From Hyphomicrobiales bacterium (lineage in GTDB: Bacteria; Pseudomonadota; Alphaproteobacteria; Rhizobiales; Xanthobacteraceae): a stretch of 29,559 nt of DNA. Shown here one piece after another: positions 22,628 to 29,559 of this stretch (positions are counted from its first letter, which is position 1; each line of letters opens with the position of its first letter). The stretch spans positions 1-29,559 of the forward strand of contig JAHFPO010000007.1 of NCBI GenBank assembly GCA_023266695.1, written 5' to 3'. The notes under the pieces were generated by a model, which was given only the letters and a program-made list of their open reading frames with translations, was not told where the DNA came from and ran no database searches. The translations under genes were made by a program, and so were the position numbers.

Positions 22628-23476
22628 CTAGCGCCTGTCCCCCACCCGCGGCTTATCGGCGGGCTGGCGCGAGGAAAACTCCACCTGCGGAGAGTCCACA
22701 ATCAGAGGCGCTTCGAGCGCGCGCTTGTGGTGCGCGCGCCGCAACAGCCAGCCCATGCCGACAACGAACAGCGCGCCTGCCGCTGCGGCCCAGTAGTGCA
22801 GCTCGCGGAGCAGCTCCGGCGATAGCAAGTACAATAAGGCGTCATCCTTGATCATGATGTCGCCGGCGACCCAGCCGAGCAGTCCCCCGCCGGCCCACAC
22901 CAGGATCGGATAGCGTTCGAGCAGCGCCATCAGTAAGGCGCTGCCGGCGATGATCAACGGAATGCTGGTGGTGAGACCGAAGATAATCAAGGTCGCTTTG
23001 ATGACGGCTGCGTGCGCGATATCGACTCGCGCGGCTGCACCTTCCGCAGATGCAGCAATCGCGATGACGTTGTCGAGGCTCATCACGATATCGGCGATGG
23101 CGACGATGCGCACCGCGCGCCAGAGATTTTCGGCCGCCTCTATCTTGCTGTCGCCCTGAGAATCCTCGGGCACGACGAGTTTGACGGCCACCCACAGAAG
23201 CAAAGCACCGCCGATCAGCTTCAGATACGGGTATTCCATCGCCTGCGCGACGACCAGGGTGAAGAGGATGCGCAGAATGACGGCGACGCCGGCGCCGAGG
23301 ACCATTCCCCAAAACCGTTGACGCGGCGGCAACCGCATGCAGGCGAGCGCGATCACGACCGCGTTATCGCCGGACAGGATGATGTTGACGCCGATGATCT
23401 GGCCGGCCGCGATCCAGAACGGCGCTTGCGAAATATCCTCCAAAAAGAAGCCCACGCGACTCCCCCTCTTCTTCAC
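22628..23476 (-). CDS. TerC/YjbE-family integral membrane transporter
   Basis: This 282-aa protein has about seven membrane helices and the TerC duplication. The first motif is NIILSGDNAVVIALA (Asp37) and the second is VMSLDNVIAIAAS (Asp134). These acidic sites are expected to bind a divalent metal. TerC-family proteins export manganese or supply metals to secreted enzymes in other bacteria. The substrate here is inferred, not shown. The C-terminal tail (about 245-282) is soluble and basic. Upstream DNA does not show a yybP-ykoY manganese riboswitch. It is separated from ndk by 156 bp on the same strand. Confidence 0.85.
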   Translation of the reverse strand: MKKRGSRVGFFLEDISQAPFWIAAGQIIGVNIILSGDNAVVIALACMRLPPRQRFWGMVLGAGVAVILRILFTLVVAQAMEYPYLKLIGGALLLWVAVKLVVPEDSQGDSKIEAAENLWRAVRIVAIADIVMSLDNVIAIAASAEGAAARVDIAHAAVIKATLIIFGLTTSIPLIIAGSALLMALLERYPILVWAGGGLLGWVAGDIMIKDDALLYLLSPELLRELHYWAAAAGALFVVGMGWLLRRAHHKRALEAPLIVDSPQVEFSSRQPADKPRVGDRR

Positions 23477-23632
23477 GCGCCGGTGCGACGCCGTAAGCCG
23501 GTGTTTTGCGGACCCCGCGACCGGCCGGGGTAATCTACATGCGAAACGCGCGCCGTGACCAGTGAGGAAAGTTGCCGCATCCCATTGCTGCGGTTTTCGT
23601 CCCGTGGGGGACGGCGCATTTGCCGACGCCGA

Positions 23633-24055
23633 TCAGCCGACGATTTCGTCCGGGGTGAAGAAGAAGGCGATCTCCTGTTTCGCGTTCTCCGGGCTGTCGG
23701 AGCCGTGCACGGAATTCGCCTCGATCGATTCGGCGAAGTCCTTGCGGATGGTGCGAGCGGCCGCCTTGGCCGGGTCGGTCGCGCCCATCACCTCGCGGTA
23801 TTTGGCGACCGCATTCTCGCCCTCGAGCACCTGCACGACCACCGGTCCCGAGATCATGAACTGAACGAGGCCCTTGAAGAACGGACGCTCGCGGTGGACG
23901 GCATAGAAACCCTCGGCTTGATCGCGGCTCATGCGGATGCGCTTTTGAGCGATGATGCGCAGGCCCGCTTTCTCGATGCGGTCATTGATGGCGCCGGTCA
24001 GGTTCCGGCGCGTCGCATCAGGCTTGATGATCGAGAAGGTGCGCTCGAGCGCCAT
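23633..24055 (-). CDS. ndk: Nucleoside diphosphate kinase
   Basis: This 140-aa cytoplasmic enzyme balances NTP and dNTP pools by a ping-pong phosphotransfer through His117 (SVHGSDS). Lys11 (TFSIIKPDA) and the fold residues ISGPVVVQVLEGENAV and RTIRKDFAESIEANSVHG are all present. Length and sequence are typical. The start (24053-24055) is the usual MALERTFSIIKPDA. No neighbour shares its pathway, but an ndk-holC neighbourhood is usual in related genomes; here three genes lie between them. Confidence 0.97.
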   Translation of the reverse strand: MALERTFSIIKPDATRRNLTGAINDRIEKAGLRIIAQKRIRMSRDQAEGFYAVHRERPFFKGLVQFMISGPVVVQVLEGENAVAKYREVMGATDPAKAAARTIRKDFAESIEANSVHGSDSPENAKQEIAFFFTPDEIVG

Positions 24056-24162
24056 CGTCGGGTCCTTCGGAAGCGGAACTGATTGCGGGTGGCGGCGTTG
24101 TATAGGCGAGACCCCATGGGAGCAAGCGGGGCCGAGCCAAAGTGAACCAGGGAACCCGTGCC

Positions 24163-24279
24163 ATGTTGATCGAGACCGGCAGCTTCTTCGTGATCGCGGC
24201 GGCGCTCATCGTCATCGGATTCGCGAGCGGCCCCTCGATCGTCCGCGCGTTCGGACTTGACCTGCGCGAAATCCACTGA
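24163..24279 (+). CDS. 38-residue single-helix membrane peptide
   Basis: This short frame encodes MLIETGSFFVIAAALIVIGF and then ASGPSIVRAFGLDLREIH. It is one clear membrane helix (about 7-23) followed by a short polar tail. An AGGGAA stretch about 10 bp upstream could serve as a ribosome site. It lies alone between divergent ndk and the GT-C-like gene. The amino-acid pattern is protein-like, but no homologue is recognised and expression is unproven. Confidence 0.4.
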   Translation: MLIETGSFFVIAAALIVIGFASGPSIVRAFGLDLREIH

Positions 24280-24431
24280 TCCGTTAGCAGCGCATCTCTA
24301 GATTGCTCATCCGGTCCCGCCAACGCGGTGCCGGGTGAGGTTATTCCCGCCATCCGGCGCTGCCGCAATCGGCTCACAATCATGCGGCTTGAACTCGGAG
24401 CCCACGACCTCGTAGCGTGAGCGCCGCCCGC

Positions 24432-25853
24432 ATGACCCTTCACCCCGCCCTCGCGCGACTGCGTTTCCGCCGTCTTCTTCTGCTGATCGCGTTCATCGGC
24501 GCGGCGGCGAATTTCGTCGCGTTCTATCCGGGTATCCTCCATCACGACGCCTGGGCCTATTTCAAGGCCGCCCGCGACAACGACTGGACCAATTGGCAGC
24601 CGCCGCTCCTCGGCTTCCTGTGGATCCCGCTGCAAAAGATCCATTACGGCCCGCAGCCGATGCTCGCCTTGTTCGTCGCCGGCTACTGGACGGGCTTCGT
24701 CATCGTCGCCGACGCGCTCGAGGAGGACGGCCGCGCCCTCGCGCTTCTCACCTTCGCCGCCGCCTTCTTCCCGCTCACGCTCAATTTCAACGGCCAGCTG
24801 GTGAAGGACGTGAGCATGGCGATCTCTCTCCTGCTCGCGGCCGGGATCGCGGCGGGATTGATCCGCGGCACCATCCGGCGGCGTGCGCTCGCGCTCCCTC
24901 TGATGTGGCTCTTTCTCATCATGGGCGCCTTCATGCGCGCGAACGCCCTCTTCGCCCTGCCGCCGCTCCTCGATCTCGCAGCCACGGCGACGAGCGCGCG
25001 CTGGGCATCGCTCGGATGGATGAAGCGCATCGTCATCGTCTCTGTGGTCGCGATCGCGATGGCGCCCGCTCATATCCTCGCCGACCGCAATCTTTTCCGC
25101 GTCGTCGACATCAAGCCGATGTCGCAATTGCAGGTGTTCGACATCGGCGGCATCAGCTATTTCTCCGGCGTCGACCGCTACAACGGTTTCTTCGGGCAGA
25201 AATTCGTCGAGAAAAATCGGACCTGCTACACGCCGAAGGCATGGGACGTCTACGGCTGGGGCGGCTGCGAGGAAGTCTACGAGAATCTGAAGCCCGAATT
25301 CGGCTGGCCGCTCTCTCAGCGGTGGCTCGAAGCGATCGCGGCCGATCCCATCTCCTACCTCGCGCACCGCATCGCGCACGTGAACCGCTACCTGCAGTTC
25401 CTCTGCCGCGACTGCAAAGAGATGGTGTTCACCGGCGCGCAATCCACCAACCAGAAGGAATTCAGCTATGAGCCGGGGATCATCTACCAGGCGATCGACG
25501 CGGCTTCGCAGGCGATCAACGACAGCCCCTTGGGCCGGCCCTATGTTTTCCTGCTCATCTGTCTCGCCTGGACATGGGCGTCTTTGGCGATTCCTGACGC
25601 CACGACGCGGCGGATTACGTTCGCGCTCGCCGCATCGGGTGCGCTCTATGCGCTCGGCTTCGCCGCGATCGGCATCGCCAGCGACTACCGCTATATCTAC
25701 TGGACGATGATCTGTGCGACCCTCGCCACGCCCGCGGTAGTGATGCGCGTGTTCGCACGGCGCGAGGCGCCGCTCGCCTATCGGCTCATCCCGCCGCTGA
25801 TGATCGTCGCCGTGATCCTGATGCGCGAATCCGTGGTACGGTTTTTTCTTTGA
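24432..25853 (+). CDS. Multi-spanning membrane protein, GT-C glycosyltransferase-like
   Basis: The product is 473 aa with about ten membrane helices. The first periplasmic loop after helix 1 has FYPGILHHDAWAYFKAARD and NWQPPLLGFLW. This acidic-then-P(P)LL arrangement resembles lipid-linked-sugar glycosyltransferases of the GT-C fold, where the loop Asp is catalytic. A large soluble loop (about 230-370) contains five cysteines, including RTCYTPKAWD, GWGGCEEVY and LCRDC. The substrate is unknown, and it could be a related non-enzymatic protein. ATG 24432 is used; GTG 24417 is also in frame and neither has a strong ribosome site. DinB starts 12 bp downstream, so they are probably co-transcribed. 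Confidence 0.7.
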   Translation: MTLHPALARLRFRRLLLLIAFIGAAANFVAFYPGILHHDAWAYFKAARDNDWTNWQPPLLGFLWIPLQKIHYGPQPMLALFVAGYWTGFVIVADALEEDGRALALLTFAAAFFPLTLNFNGQLVKDVSMAISLLLAAGIAAGLIRGTIRRRALALPLMWLFLIMGAFMRANALFALPPLLDLAATATSARWASLGWMKRIVIVSVVAIAMAPAHILADRNLFRVVDIKPMSQLQVFDIGGISYFSGVDRYNGFFGQKFVEKNRTCYTPKAWDVYGWGGCEEVYENLKPEFGWPLSQRWLEAIAADPISYLAHRIAHVNRYLQFLCRDCKEMVFTGAQSTNQKEFSYEPGIIYQAIDAASQAINDSPLGRPYVFLLICLAWTWASLAIPDATTRRITFALAASGALYALGFAAIGIASDYRYIYWTMICATLATPAVVMRVFARREAPLAYRLIPPLMIVAVILMRESVVRFFL

Positions 25854-25865
25854 GCGGACGGACCG

Positions 25866-26390
25866 ATGACGACTGAACGCTACCGCATGTTCGCCGCCTA
25901 TAACGCCTGGGCGAACGAGCGCGTCTACGACGCTGCCGCCAAGCTCCCGGAAGCCGACTATCGCGCCGACCGCGGCGCCTTCTTCAAATCGGTGCACGGC
26001 ACGCTCAACCATCTTCTGGTCGGCGACCGCGTCTGGATGCGGCGCTTCACCGGCGAGGGCGAGATGCCGGACCGGCTCGACGCGATCCTCTATGACGATC
26101 TGAAATCGTTGAGCGCGGCGCGGCGGGCGGAGGACGCGCGCATTTCGCACTATATCGGCGGCCTCGACGAAGCGAAGCTCGCCGGCGACCTCAGCTACCG
26201 CACCTTGGTCAATCCGACGACCATCACCCACCCGCTCGCCTTCGCGCTCGACCATTTCTTCAATCACCAGACCCACCACCGCGGGCAGGCGCATGGCCTG
26301 ATTACGGCGCTCGCCGGCAACGACGCGATGCCCTCGCTCGATCTCCTGATCTACATGCGCGAGACCGGCGCCGGCGGAATACGCGGCTGA
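25866..26390 (+). CDS. DinB-family four-helix metalloprotein
   Basis: The product is 174 aa. The DinB/YfiT metal ligands are present: His49 in TLNHLLVGD, and His134 and His138 in FFNHQTHHRGQAHG. The N-terminus MFAAYNAWANERVYDAAAKLP is typical of this four-helix-bundle family. Characterised relatives are thiol-dependent transferases (bacillithiol or mycothiol S-transferases) or stress proteins. The thiol used here is unknown. It follows the GT-C-like gene by 12 bp, and its stop is just before the 62-bp tandem repeat. Confidence 0.9.
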   Translation: MTTERYRMFAAYNAWANERVYDAAAKLPEADYRADRGAFFKSVHGTLNHLLVGDRVWMRRFTGEGEMPDRLDAILYDDLKSLSAARRAEDARISHYIGGLDEAKLAGDLSYRTLVNPTTITHPLAFALDHFFNHQTHHRGQAHGLITALAGNDAMPSLDLLIYMRETGAGGIRG

Positions 26391-26398
26391 GGCAACTC

Positions 26399-26522
26399 TA
26401 TTCTCTTGACGCGTTTTCTACGGCGAACCGGATTCCACTTCGCCGGAAAACGCTATGCTTTATTCTATTGACGCGTTTTCTACGGCGAACCGGATTCCAC
26501 TTCGCCGGAAAACGCTATGCTT
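26399..26522. repeat. Tandem pair of 62-bp palindromic repeats
   Basis: Units 26399-26460 and 26461-26522 are identical except at 26405/26467. Each holds a long hairpin. In unit 1, GCGTTTTC (26411-26418) pairs with GAAAACGC (26446-26453), and inside it CGGCGAA (26421-26427) pairs with TTCGCCG (26439-26445), with a TA bulge. The second unit overlaps the last codons and stop of holC (26515-26522). The sequence resembles, from memory, an abundant Bradyrhizobiaceae REP family. It may end transcription from both sides. Confidence 0.88.
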
Positions 26523-26961
26523 TCTGCCAGCGGCCGTCGCCGTCCTGCCGCCAGTAGGTGACTTCGAAGCCTTCGCCCTGCGCCTCTTTCCACTGGTCGC
26601 GGGCGGCCTCGACCGCCTCGGGATCGTTGCCGTCGAAGAGATAGATCGCGCGCCGGTAGGATTTGAGATCGTCGGCGCTCGCCCCGTCCACGAAAAAACG
26701 CACCTCGGCGCCGTTCGGATTGCCGGCGCCCGTCGTCAGCACCACCGGGGTCTCCGAAGCTTCCGCCTCGCGGTCGGTGCCGTGGGGCAGGAAGCTCGCG
26801 TCGGAATAGGTCCACAGCAGCTGATCGAGGGCATCGACGCGCTCGTCGGAAGCGGCTTGGACGACGCAGCGCCAGCCGCGCTCCAAGCATTTCGCCAGCA
26901 GCTGCGGCAGCGCGCGTTCGAGCGGCTGGCGTTGCAGGTGGTAGAAGTGGACTTCGGTCAT
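26515..26961 (-). CDS. holC: DNA polymerase III chi subunit
   Basis: This 148-aa protein belongs to the clamp-loader complex and links it to single-strand-binding protein. The family pattern VHFYHLQRQPLERALPQLLAKCLERGWR at the N-terminus, FLPHGTDREAEASETPVVLTTGAGNPNGA, and RAIYLFDGNDPEAVEAARDQWK are all clear. The start (26959-26961) has AGGAC upstream. The stop codon TAG is inside the palindromic repeat, so the last two residues (Lys-Ala) are encoded by repeat sequence. In related genomes holC usually follows pepA. Here 670 bp of repeat-rich non-coding DNA lies upstream instead. Confidence 0.93.
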   Translation of the reverse strand: MTEVHFYHLQRQPLERALPQLLAKCLERGWRCVVQAASDERVDALDQLLWTYSDASFLPHGTDREAEASETPVVLTTGAGNPNGAEVRFFVDGASADDLKSYRRAIYLFDGNDPEAVEAARDQWKEAQGEGFEVTYWRQDGDGRWQKA

Positions 26962-27627
26962 GGCGTCCTGCGATAGCCGGAGTCGATTCGAATTTCAAAC
27001 AGCCTATTCTTTTTTTTGTCATTGCCGGGCTTGACCCGGCAATCCATTGGGCCGCGCAGCAATCCGAGATGCTGCATGGATGCATCCGAAGTCGGCTGTT
27101 GCCGACTTCGGCAATTTAGGTTTGCAAGCCGGGTCCAACCGGCTTGCGATCAAGTCCGGCCATGACTGATTCTTCTCGCGACGCGCTCTTGCGCCCGAGC
27201 TTTGTTCACTTTGTCCCCTCGCCCGCACTTTTCGTGCGCAAGTCGGGTAAATCCGACTTGCGAGGGGGGACGGAGCGCCGAAAGGCGCACCAGTCTTCCG
27301 TTACGCGCGCTTGCGAGGCGCGCTCGCCTTCCGGCGCTCACGTCACGGCGATTTCTGTCCACGGGCCGCGCTTTCGGGGACGGCGGGGGCCCGGTCAATG
27401 ATGAACGGGCGGCCGCCGGCCAGCGTCAGCGAGCTCCTCGCGCCCGGTCGTATTGCCGGGGGGCGGAGCCCCGTGGCCTCCCGATGCACGGCTTGCGAAG
27501 CCGCCCAGCGGGCGCCGCCCCCGCTCCGCCTTTGGATCGCCTCCGGAGGCGCCCCTCTGCGAGCGGGGATGTATGTGAATATAATCCTAGATAACGGCGA
27601 AATTAGGGCGGGCAATTCTCGCGCCGG
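26962..27627. other. Palindrome-rich non-coding block
   Basis: No gene is supported in these 666 bp. Perfect stems occur at 27021-27029/27035-27043 (ATTGCCGGG), 27086-27096/27101-27111 (11-bp stem, 4-nt loop), 27124-27132/27139-27147 and 27238-27246/27253-27261. The last one sits inside a larger CCCCTCG/CGAGGGG stem. A run of eight T (27010-27017) precedes the first palindrome. From about 27265 to 27570 the DNA is GC-rich with further small inverted repeats. The block separates core genes from the TA cluster. Confidence 0.6.
27021..27043. repeat. REP-like palindrome, ATTGCCGGG type
   Basis: ATTGCCGGG (27021-27029) and CCCGGCAAT (27035-27043) form a perfect 9-bp stem with loop CTTGA. This is one of the commonest intergenic palindrome types in Hyphomicrobiales. 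Confidence 0.75.
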
Positions 27628-27921
27628 TCAGGTGTCTTCGTACTCGTGTTCGCGCGCGCCATGCAGAATGGTGAGGACCATGATTTCCTCGGCCGCCTCG
27701 TCGGCGGTGTAATAAACCAGATAGGGATATTTGCGCGTCACCAGTTTGCGGACGCCTTCGACCTTCTGCAGCCGCCCGATGCGCGGGAATAGGATTGCGC
27801 TCTGCAGCGCCTCCAGAATGGACTCGCGCACGCGCAGCGCGGCGGTGGGATTGCGTAGCTTGATGAATTCGGCGATGTCGGCGAGGTCTTGGGTCGCGCG
27901 CGGCGTAAAACGCAGCTTCAT
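27628..27921 (-). CDS. ParE/RelE-superfamily toxin
   Basis: The product is 97 aa. The fold pattern is complete: KLRFTPRATQDLADIAEFIKLRNP, then ILFPRIGRLQKVEGVRKLVTRKYPYLVYYT, then EIMVLTILHGARE. The FP-x-x-GR and ILHGAR elements mark the ParE branch, whose proteins usually poison DNA gyrase, whereas RelE proteins cut mRNA on the ribosome. The target cannot be assigned from sequence. ATG 27919-27921 overlaps the antitoxin stop by 4 bp (ATGA), so translation is coupled. The longer upstream frame is antisense to other genes and is not used. Confidence 0.87.
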   Translation of the reverse strand: MKLRFTPRATQDLADIAEFIKLRNPTAALRVRESILEALQSAILFPRIGRLQKVEGVRKLVTRKYPYLVYYTADEAAEEIMVLTILHGAREHEYEDT

Positions 27922-28145
27922 CGATCGAAGCGGCGGAACGCGGCTTCGACTTCGGCGTCGCTTGCAAACTCGCGGCGGCGCGCCTGTTCGAGCCCTTGCA
28001 GCACGGCGGGAAGATGCGCGGGATTGATCGCCTCGGGCTCCTCGCCGCGGGTGGCGAGATGGAGAATGGCGCGCGCGATCTCGTCCTGACTGTCGGACGG
28101 CAGCCGGCGCATGGCTTCGAGGGCTTTGTCCACGAGCTTGGTCAT
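27918..28145 (-). CDS. ParE-partner antitoxin
   Basis: This 75-aa helical protein has LVDKALEAMRRLPSDSQDEIARAILHLA at the N-terminus and a charged tail, DAEVEAAFRRFDR. It belongs to the short addiction-module antitoxins that sit before ParE genes in alphaproteobacteria. There is no obvious ribbon-helix-helix motif. It lies first in the operon with a 4-bp overlap to the toxin. The start (28143-28145) is divergent from the HigA-type gene across about 106 bp that must hold both promoters. Confidence 0.8.
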   Translation of the reverse strand: MTKLVDKALEAMRRLPSDSQDEIARAILHLATRGEEPEAINPAHLPAVLQGLEQARRREFASDAEVEAAFRRFDR

Positions 28146-28251
28146 GGCTGGAAAATACGCCTGATTTCGTGCAGGGGAAAGGGGCTATACGGCACCATCG
28201 CCGGGACCCGCGATAGACAAGCGACCGTTGTCGATCTATGCGGTGCTTGCG

Positions 28252-28545
28252 ATGCCGATGAAGAACCCGCCGCACCCCGGCCTGCATGTCCGGCACGATT
28301 GCCTCGAACCGCTCGGCCTTTCCGTCACCGCGGGCGCGAAGGTGCTGGGCGTCACCCGGCAGGCGCTCAACAACCTGGTGAACGGCAAGAGCGGAATCTC
28401 GCCCGAGATGGCCGTGCGCTTGTCGAAGGCGTTCGGCGGCAGCCCGGCGGTCTGGCTCAAGATGCAGATGGACTATGATCTTGCCCGGGTCGAACGGAGA
28501 GCGGCGAAGATCAGCGTGAGACGGGTTGCGTCACGGGCTGCTTAG
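28252..28545 (+). CDS. higA: HigA-type XRE antitoxin, no HigB partner
   Basis: This 97-aa helix-turn-helix protein has the HigA/VapI pattern: NPPHPGLHVRHDCLEPLGLSVTAGAKVLGVTRQALNNLVNGKSGISPEMAVRLSKAFGGSPAVWLKMQMDYDL. HigA normally follows a RelE-like HigB toxin. The 106 bp upstream contain only the divergent promoter region and no toxin frame, and nothing downstream fits. It therefore looks like an orphan, possibly acting as a regulator or an anti-addiction protein. The start at 28252 or 28258 is ambiguous and neither has a strong ribosome site. A TTG at 28228 is in frame but less likely. Confidence 0.82.
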   Translation: MPMKNPPHPGLHVRHDCLEPLGLSVTAGAKVLGVTRQALNNLVNGKSGISPEMAVRLSKAFGGSPAVWLKMQMDYDLARVERRAAKISVRRVASRAA

Positions 28546-28591
28546 GCGGGTCGCTTGCGGAAGGCGTCCCTCTAGAGAGCGGGGATGGCGC

Positions 28592-28837
28592 TTAACGCTT
28601 TTTCTTTTTCAACCGCACGCCGGGCGCGTCACCGTTGGTGAACTCGACGCCGGCGTCTTCGAGGGCGCTGCGAATGGCGGCCAGATTGTTCTTGGTCGGA
28701 ACGCGTCGACCCTTCTCGAAGTCGATAATGACGTTTCTGGAAACTGAAGCCGCACCCGCGAGGGTGGCCTGATCCATCTTGATAAGGCCGCGCCCTGCAC
28801 GACATTGCGCCGGAATGATATGCTTTTTGTTAAACAT
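28592..28837 (-). CDS. Small XRE-family transcriptional regulator
   Basis: The product is 81 aa. It has a Cro/CI-type helix-turn-helix (about 8-60: PAQCRAGRGLIKMDQATLAGAASVSRNVIIDFEKG) followed by NLAAIRSALEDAGVEFTNGDAPGVRLKKKKR, a very common Hyphomicrobiales single-domain regulator. The last residues are a Lys-rich tail. The DNA before the ATG (28835-28837) is AT-rich with no good ribosome site. It is divergent from another small HTH protein across about 100 bp, giving a back-to-back regulator pair. The target genes are unknown. Confidence 0.8.
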   Translation of the reverse strand: MFNKKHIIPAQCRAGRGLIKMDQATLAGAASVSRNVIIDFEKGRRVPTKNNLAAIRSALEDAGVEFTNGDAPGVRLKKKKR

Positions 28838-28938
28838 TGAGCTTTTTGCTTGGCAGTCGGTGAATACCAGCCATAATGGTCCAGGTACGATTCGACATAA
28901 TGTCTGACGTCGGACTTACGCTCAATACGGGGCAAACC

Positions 28939-29202
28939 ATGCCGCGCGCCACTCGTGCGCCGCGCAAGCGATTCCCCATGGCCCGCTTCCCCCGCCTGCA
29001 ACAGATCAGGGAAGCGGAGCTGGGATGGAACGTCACCGATATTTTCACCCGGCTCCCCGCCAACCGGCCGAGCGTCGCCTCCATCTATCGGCTCGAATGC
29101 GGAGAGGCCATCCGCCTGTCGCACGCTCGGCGAGTGTTCGACGTGGTCAACAAGGCGCTCAATAACAGCCTCGATCCGAGCAAGAAGTTGAAGGTGAAGT
29201 GA
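28939..29202 (+). CDS. Small HTH regulator, divergent from the XRE gene
   Basis: The product is 87 aa. The central part, IFTRLPANRPSVASIYRLECGEAIRLSHARRVFDVVNKAL, has the recognition-helix and E-x-G pattern of XRE-type proteins. The N-terminus is basic (PRATRAPRKRF) and the C-terminus ends KKLKVK. The start is uncertain: ATGs at 28876 and 28900 are in frame, and 28939 is preferred because of the GGGG-like sequence before it. The protein might bind the shared divergent promoter region, like a CI/Cro pair, but no phage genes are present. Function unknown. Confidence 0.6.
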   Translation: MPRATRAPRKRFPMARFPRLQQIREAELGWNVTDIFTRLPANRPSVASIYRLECGEAIRLSHARRVFDVVNKALNNSLDPSKKLKVK

Positions 29203-29223
29203 GTGGGCGTTAATGGATCCGCC

Positions 29224-29367
29224 ATGAGGCGTCGCGCCAAGTACACCGAAGGCGAGATTGGACGGCTGCGGGTGATCGGGGACTTCCTGCCGCCGCTCGC
29301 TTATCGTTTGTCGAGCATGTTGTCCAATGGCGCCGCCGCTTGGCTTCCGCTGATCCCGGCAAAGTGA
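29224..29367 (+). pseudogene. Truncated CopG-type antitoxin remnant
   Basis: The frame begins MRRRAKYTEGEIGRLRVIGDFLPP (to about 29295), which I recognise as the start of a CopG/BrnA-like antitoxin family whose members read KYT...G.l.vi.DFLP.Pe.l and continue into a ribbon-helix-helix of about 70-80 aa. Here the match stops after FLPP. The frame continues as an unrelated AYRLSSMLSNGAAAW tail and ends at 47 aa, so the DNA-binding domain is missing. No toxin gene is beside it. It looks like a decayed TA antitoxin. The family match is from memory and moderate. Confidence 0.5.
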
Positions 29368-29438
29368 TATTCAGTGGCGCCCCTATTTGCAGACGAGCGC
29401 TGCCATCGCTTGTGTTGCGAACGAGCAGGAGATTGTTC

Positions 29439-29559
29439 ATGCCGAAGCTGGATTGTATCGCCCTCACGCTGGCGGCGACGCTGGCGGCCGCAACGGCCGC
29501 TCATGCGGCCGACGCCTGCCGGTTCGCGCCGCTCAAGCTCGAGACGGCGGATAAGGCCA
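29439..29559 (+). CDS. Exported protein, cut by the window end
   Basis: The first 40 codons encode a signal peptide (MPKLDCIALTLAATLAAATA, cleavage near AHA-AD) and a mature start ADACRFAPLKLETADKA. AGGAG lies 6-7 bp before the ATG at 29439-29441, which supports a real gene. The remainder lies beyond the window. Exported thermonuclease-like proteins in this order begin similarly, but 40 residues are too few to assign a family. Confidence 0.6.
   Translation, partial: MPKLDCIALTLAATLAAATAAHAADACRFAPLKLETADKA

Noticed and set aside
23477..23632. yybP-ykoY manganese riboswitch upstream of the TerC-type gene
   Set aside because: The conserved riboswitch core is not visible; only a CCCC/GGGG hairpin is present.
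24018..26294. A 758-codon open frame on the minus strand
   Set aside because: It is antisense to the GT-C-like and DinB genes and ndk start. Its product is Arg/Glu/Asp/His-rich with no domain, a typical high-GC shadow.
27010..27043. Intrinsic terminator made of the T-run and first palindrome
   Set aside because: The T-run precedes the stem on the plus strand, and on the minus strand the stem is followed by A, not U, so it does not fit either direction.
27311..27712. Open frames on the plus strand in the palindrome block
   Set aside because: No ribosome site, no protein-like pattern, and overlap with the 3' end of the ParE toxin gene in antisense.
28146..28251. A HigB toxin gene in front of higA
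   Set aside because: Only about 106 bp are available and the frames do not show the HigB C-terminal pattern. The region is better read as a divergent promoter.

Overview
The window looks like a chromosomal segment of an alphaproteobacterium of the order Hyphomicrobiales, near the Bradyrhizobium / Rhodopseudomonas / Pseudolabrys side of the order. The evidence is high GC, the protein sequences (HdaA, the ClpS, AspRS and PurM variants) and the palindromic intergenic repeats. I see no tRNA, rRNA, CRISPR array, transposase or integrase.

Positions 1-4000 are an accessory-looking block. It holds two unrelated toxin-antitoxin (TA) operons, a VapC-type pair (157-940) and a HicBA pair (3064-3590). 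Each lies directly downstream of, and on the same strand as, a conserved gene: clpS and a 4-oxalocrotonate tautomerase. Each is closed on its far side by a second copy of the last ~50 bp of that gene (103-155 copies clpS 1033-1085; 3002-3052 copies tautomerase 3789-3839). Between them lie a GFA-family protein and a GluR0-like ligand-gated channel homologue with a non-potassium pore sequence. The repeated host-gene-end / TA / truncated-gene-end layout is the most unusual structure here.

Positions 4100-12500 hold mostly exported or membrane proteins: two small secreted proteins, a Tat-type one-cysteine glutathione peroxidase homologue, DoxX, a PEBP-like protein, a tandem pair of periplasmic-binding-protein paralogues (the second without a signal peptide), a ceramidase-family protein and a membrane EAL phosphodiesterase with a CSS-like sensor. 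Non-coding repeat-like DNA lies at 4521-5198.

Positions 12600-26960 are core genome: aspS, an infA/DEAD-box helicase pair, rnd, a hdaA / AI-2E-type permease / CDP-alcohol phosphatidyltransferase run, divergent purM-purN, a TerC-type transporter, ndk, a multi-spanning GT-C-like protein, DinB and holC. holC ends inside a 62-bp tandem palindromic repeat.

Positions 26962-29559 return to accessory DNA: about 670 bp of stacked palindromes, a ParE-type TA pair, an orphan HigA, two divergent small DNA-binding regulators, a truncated CopG-type antitoxin remnant and the start of an exported protein cut by the window end. The TA-rich stretches bracket the core block.
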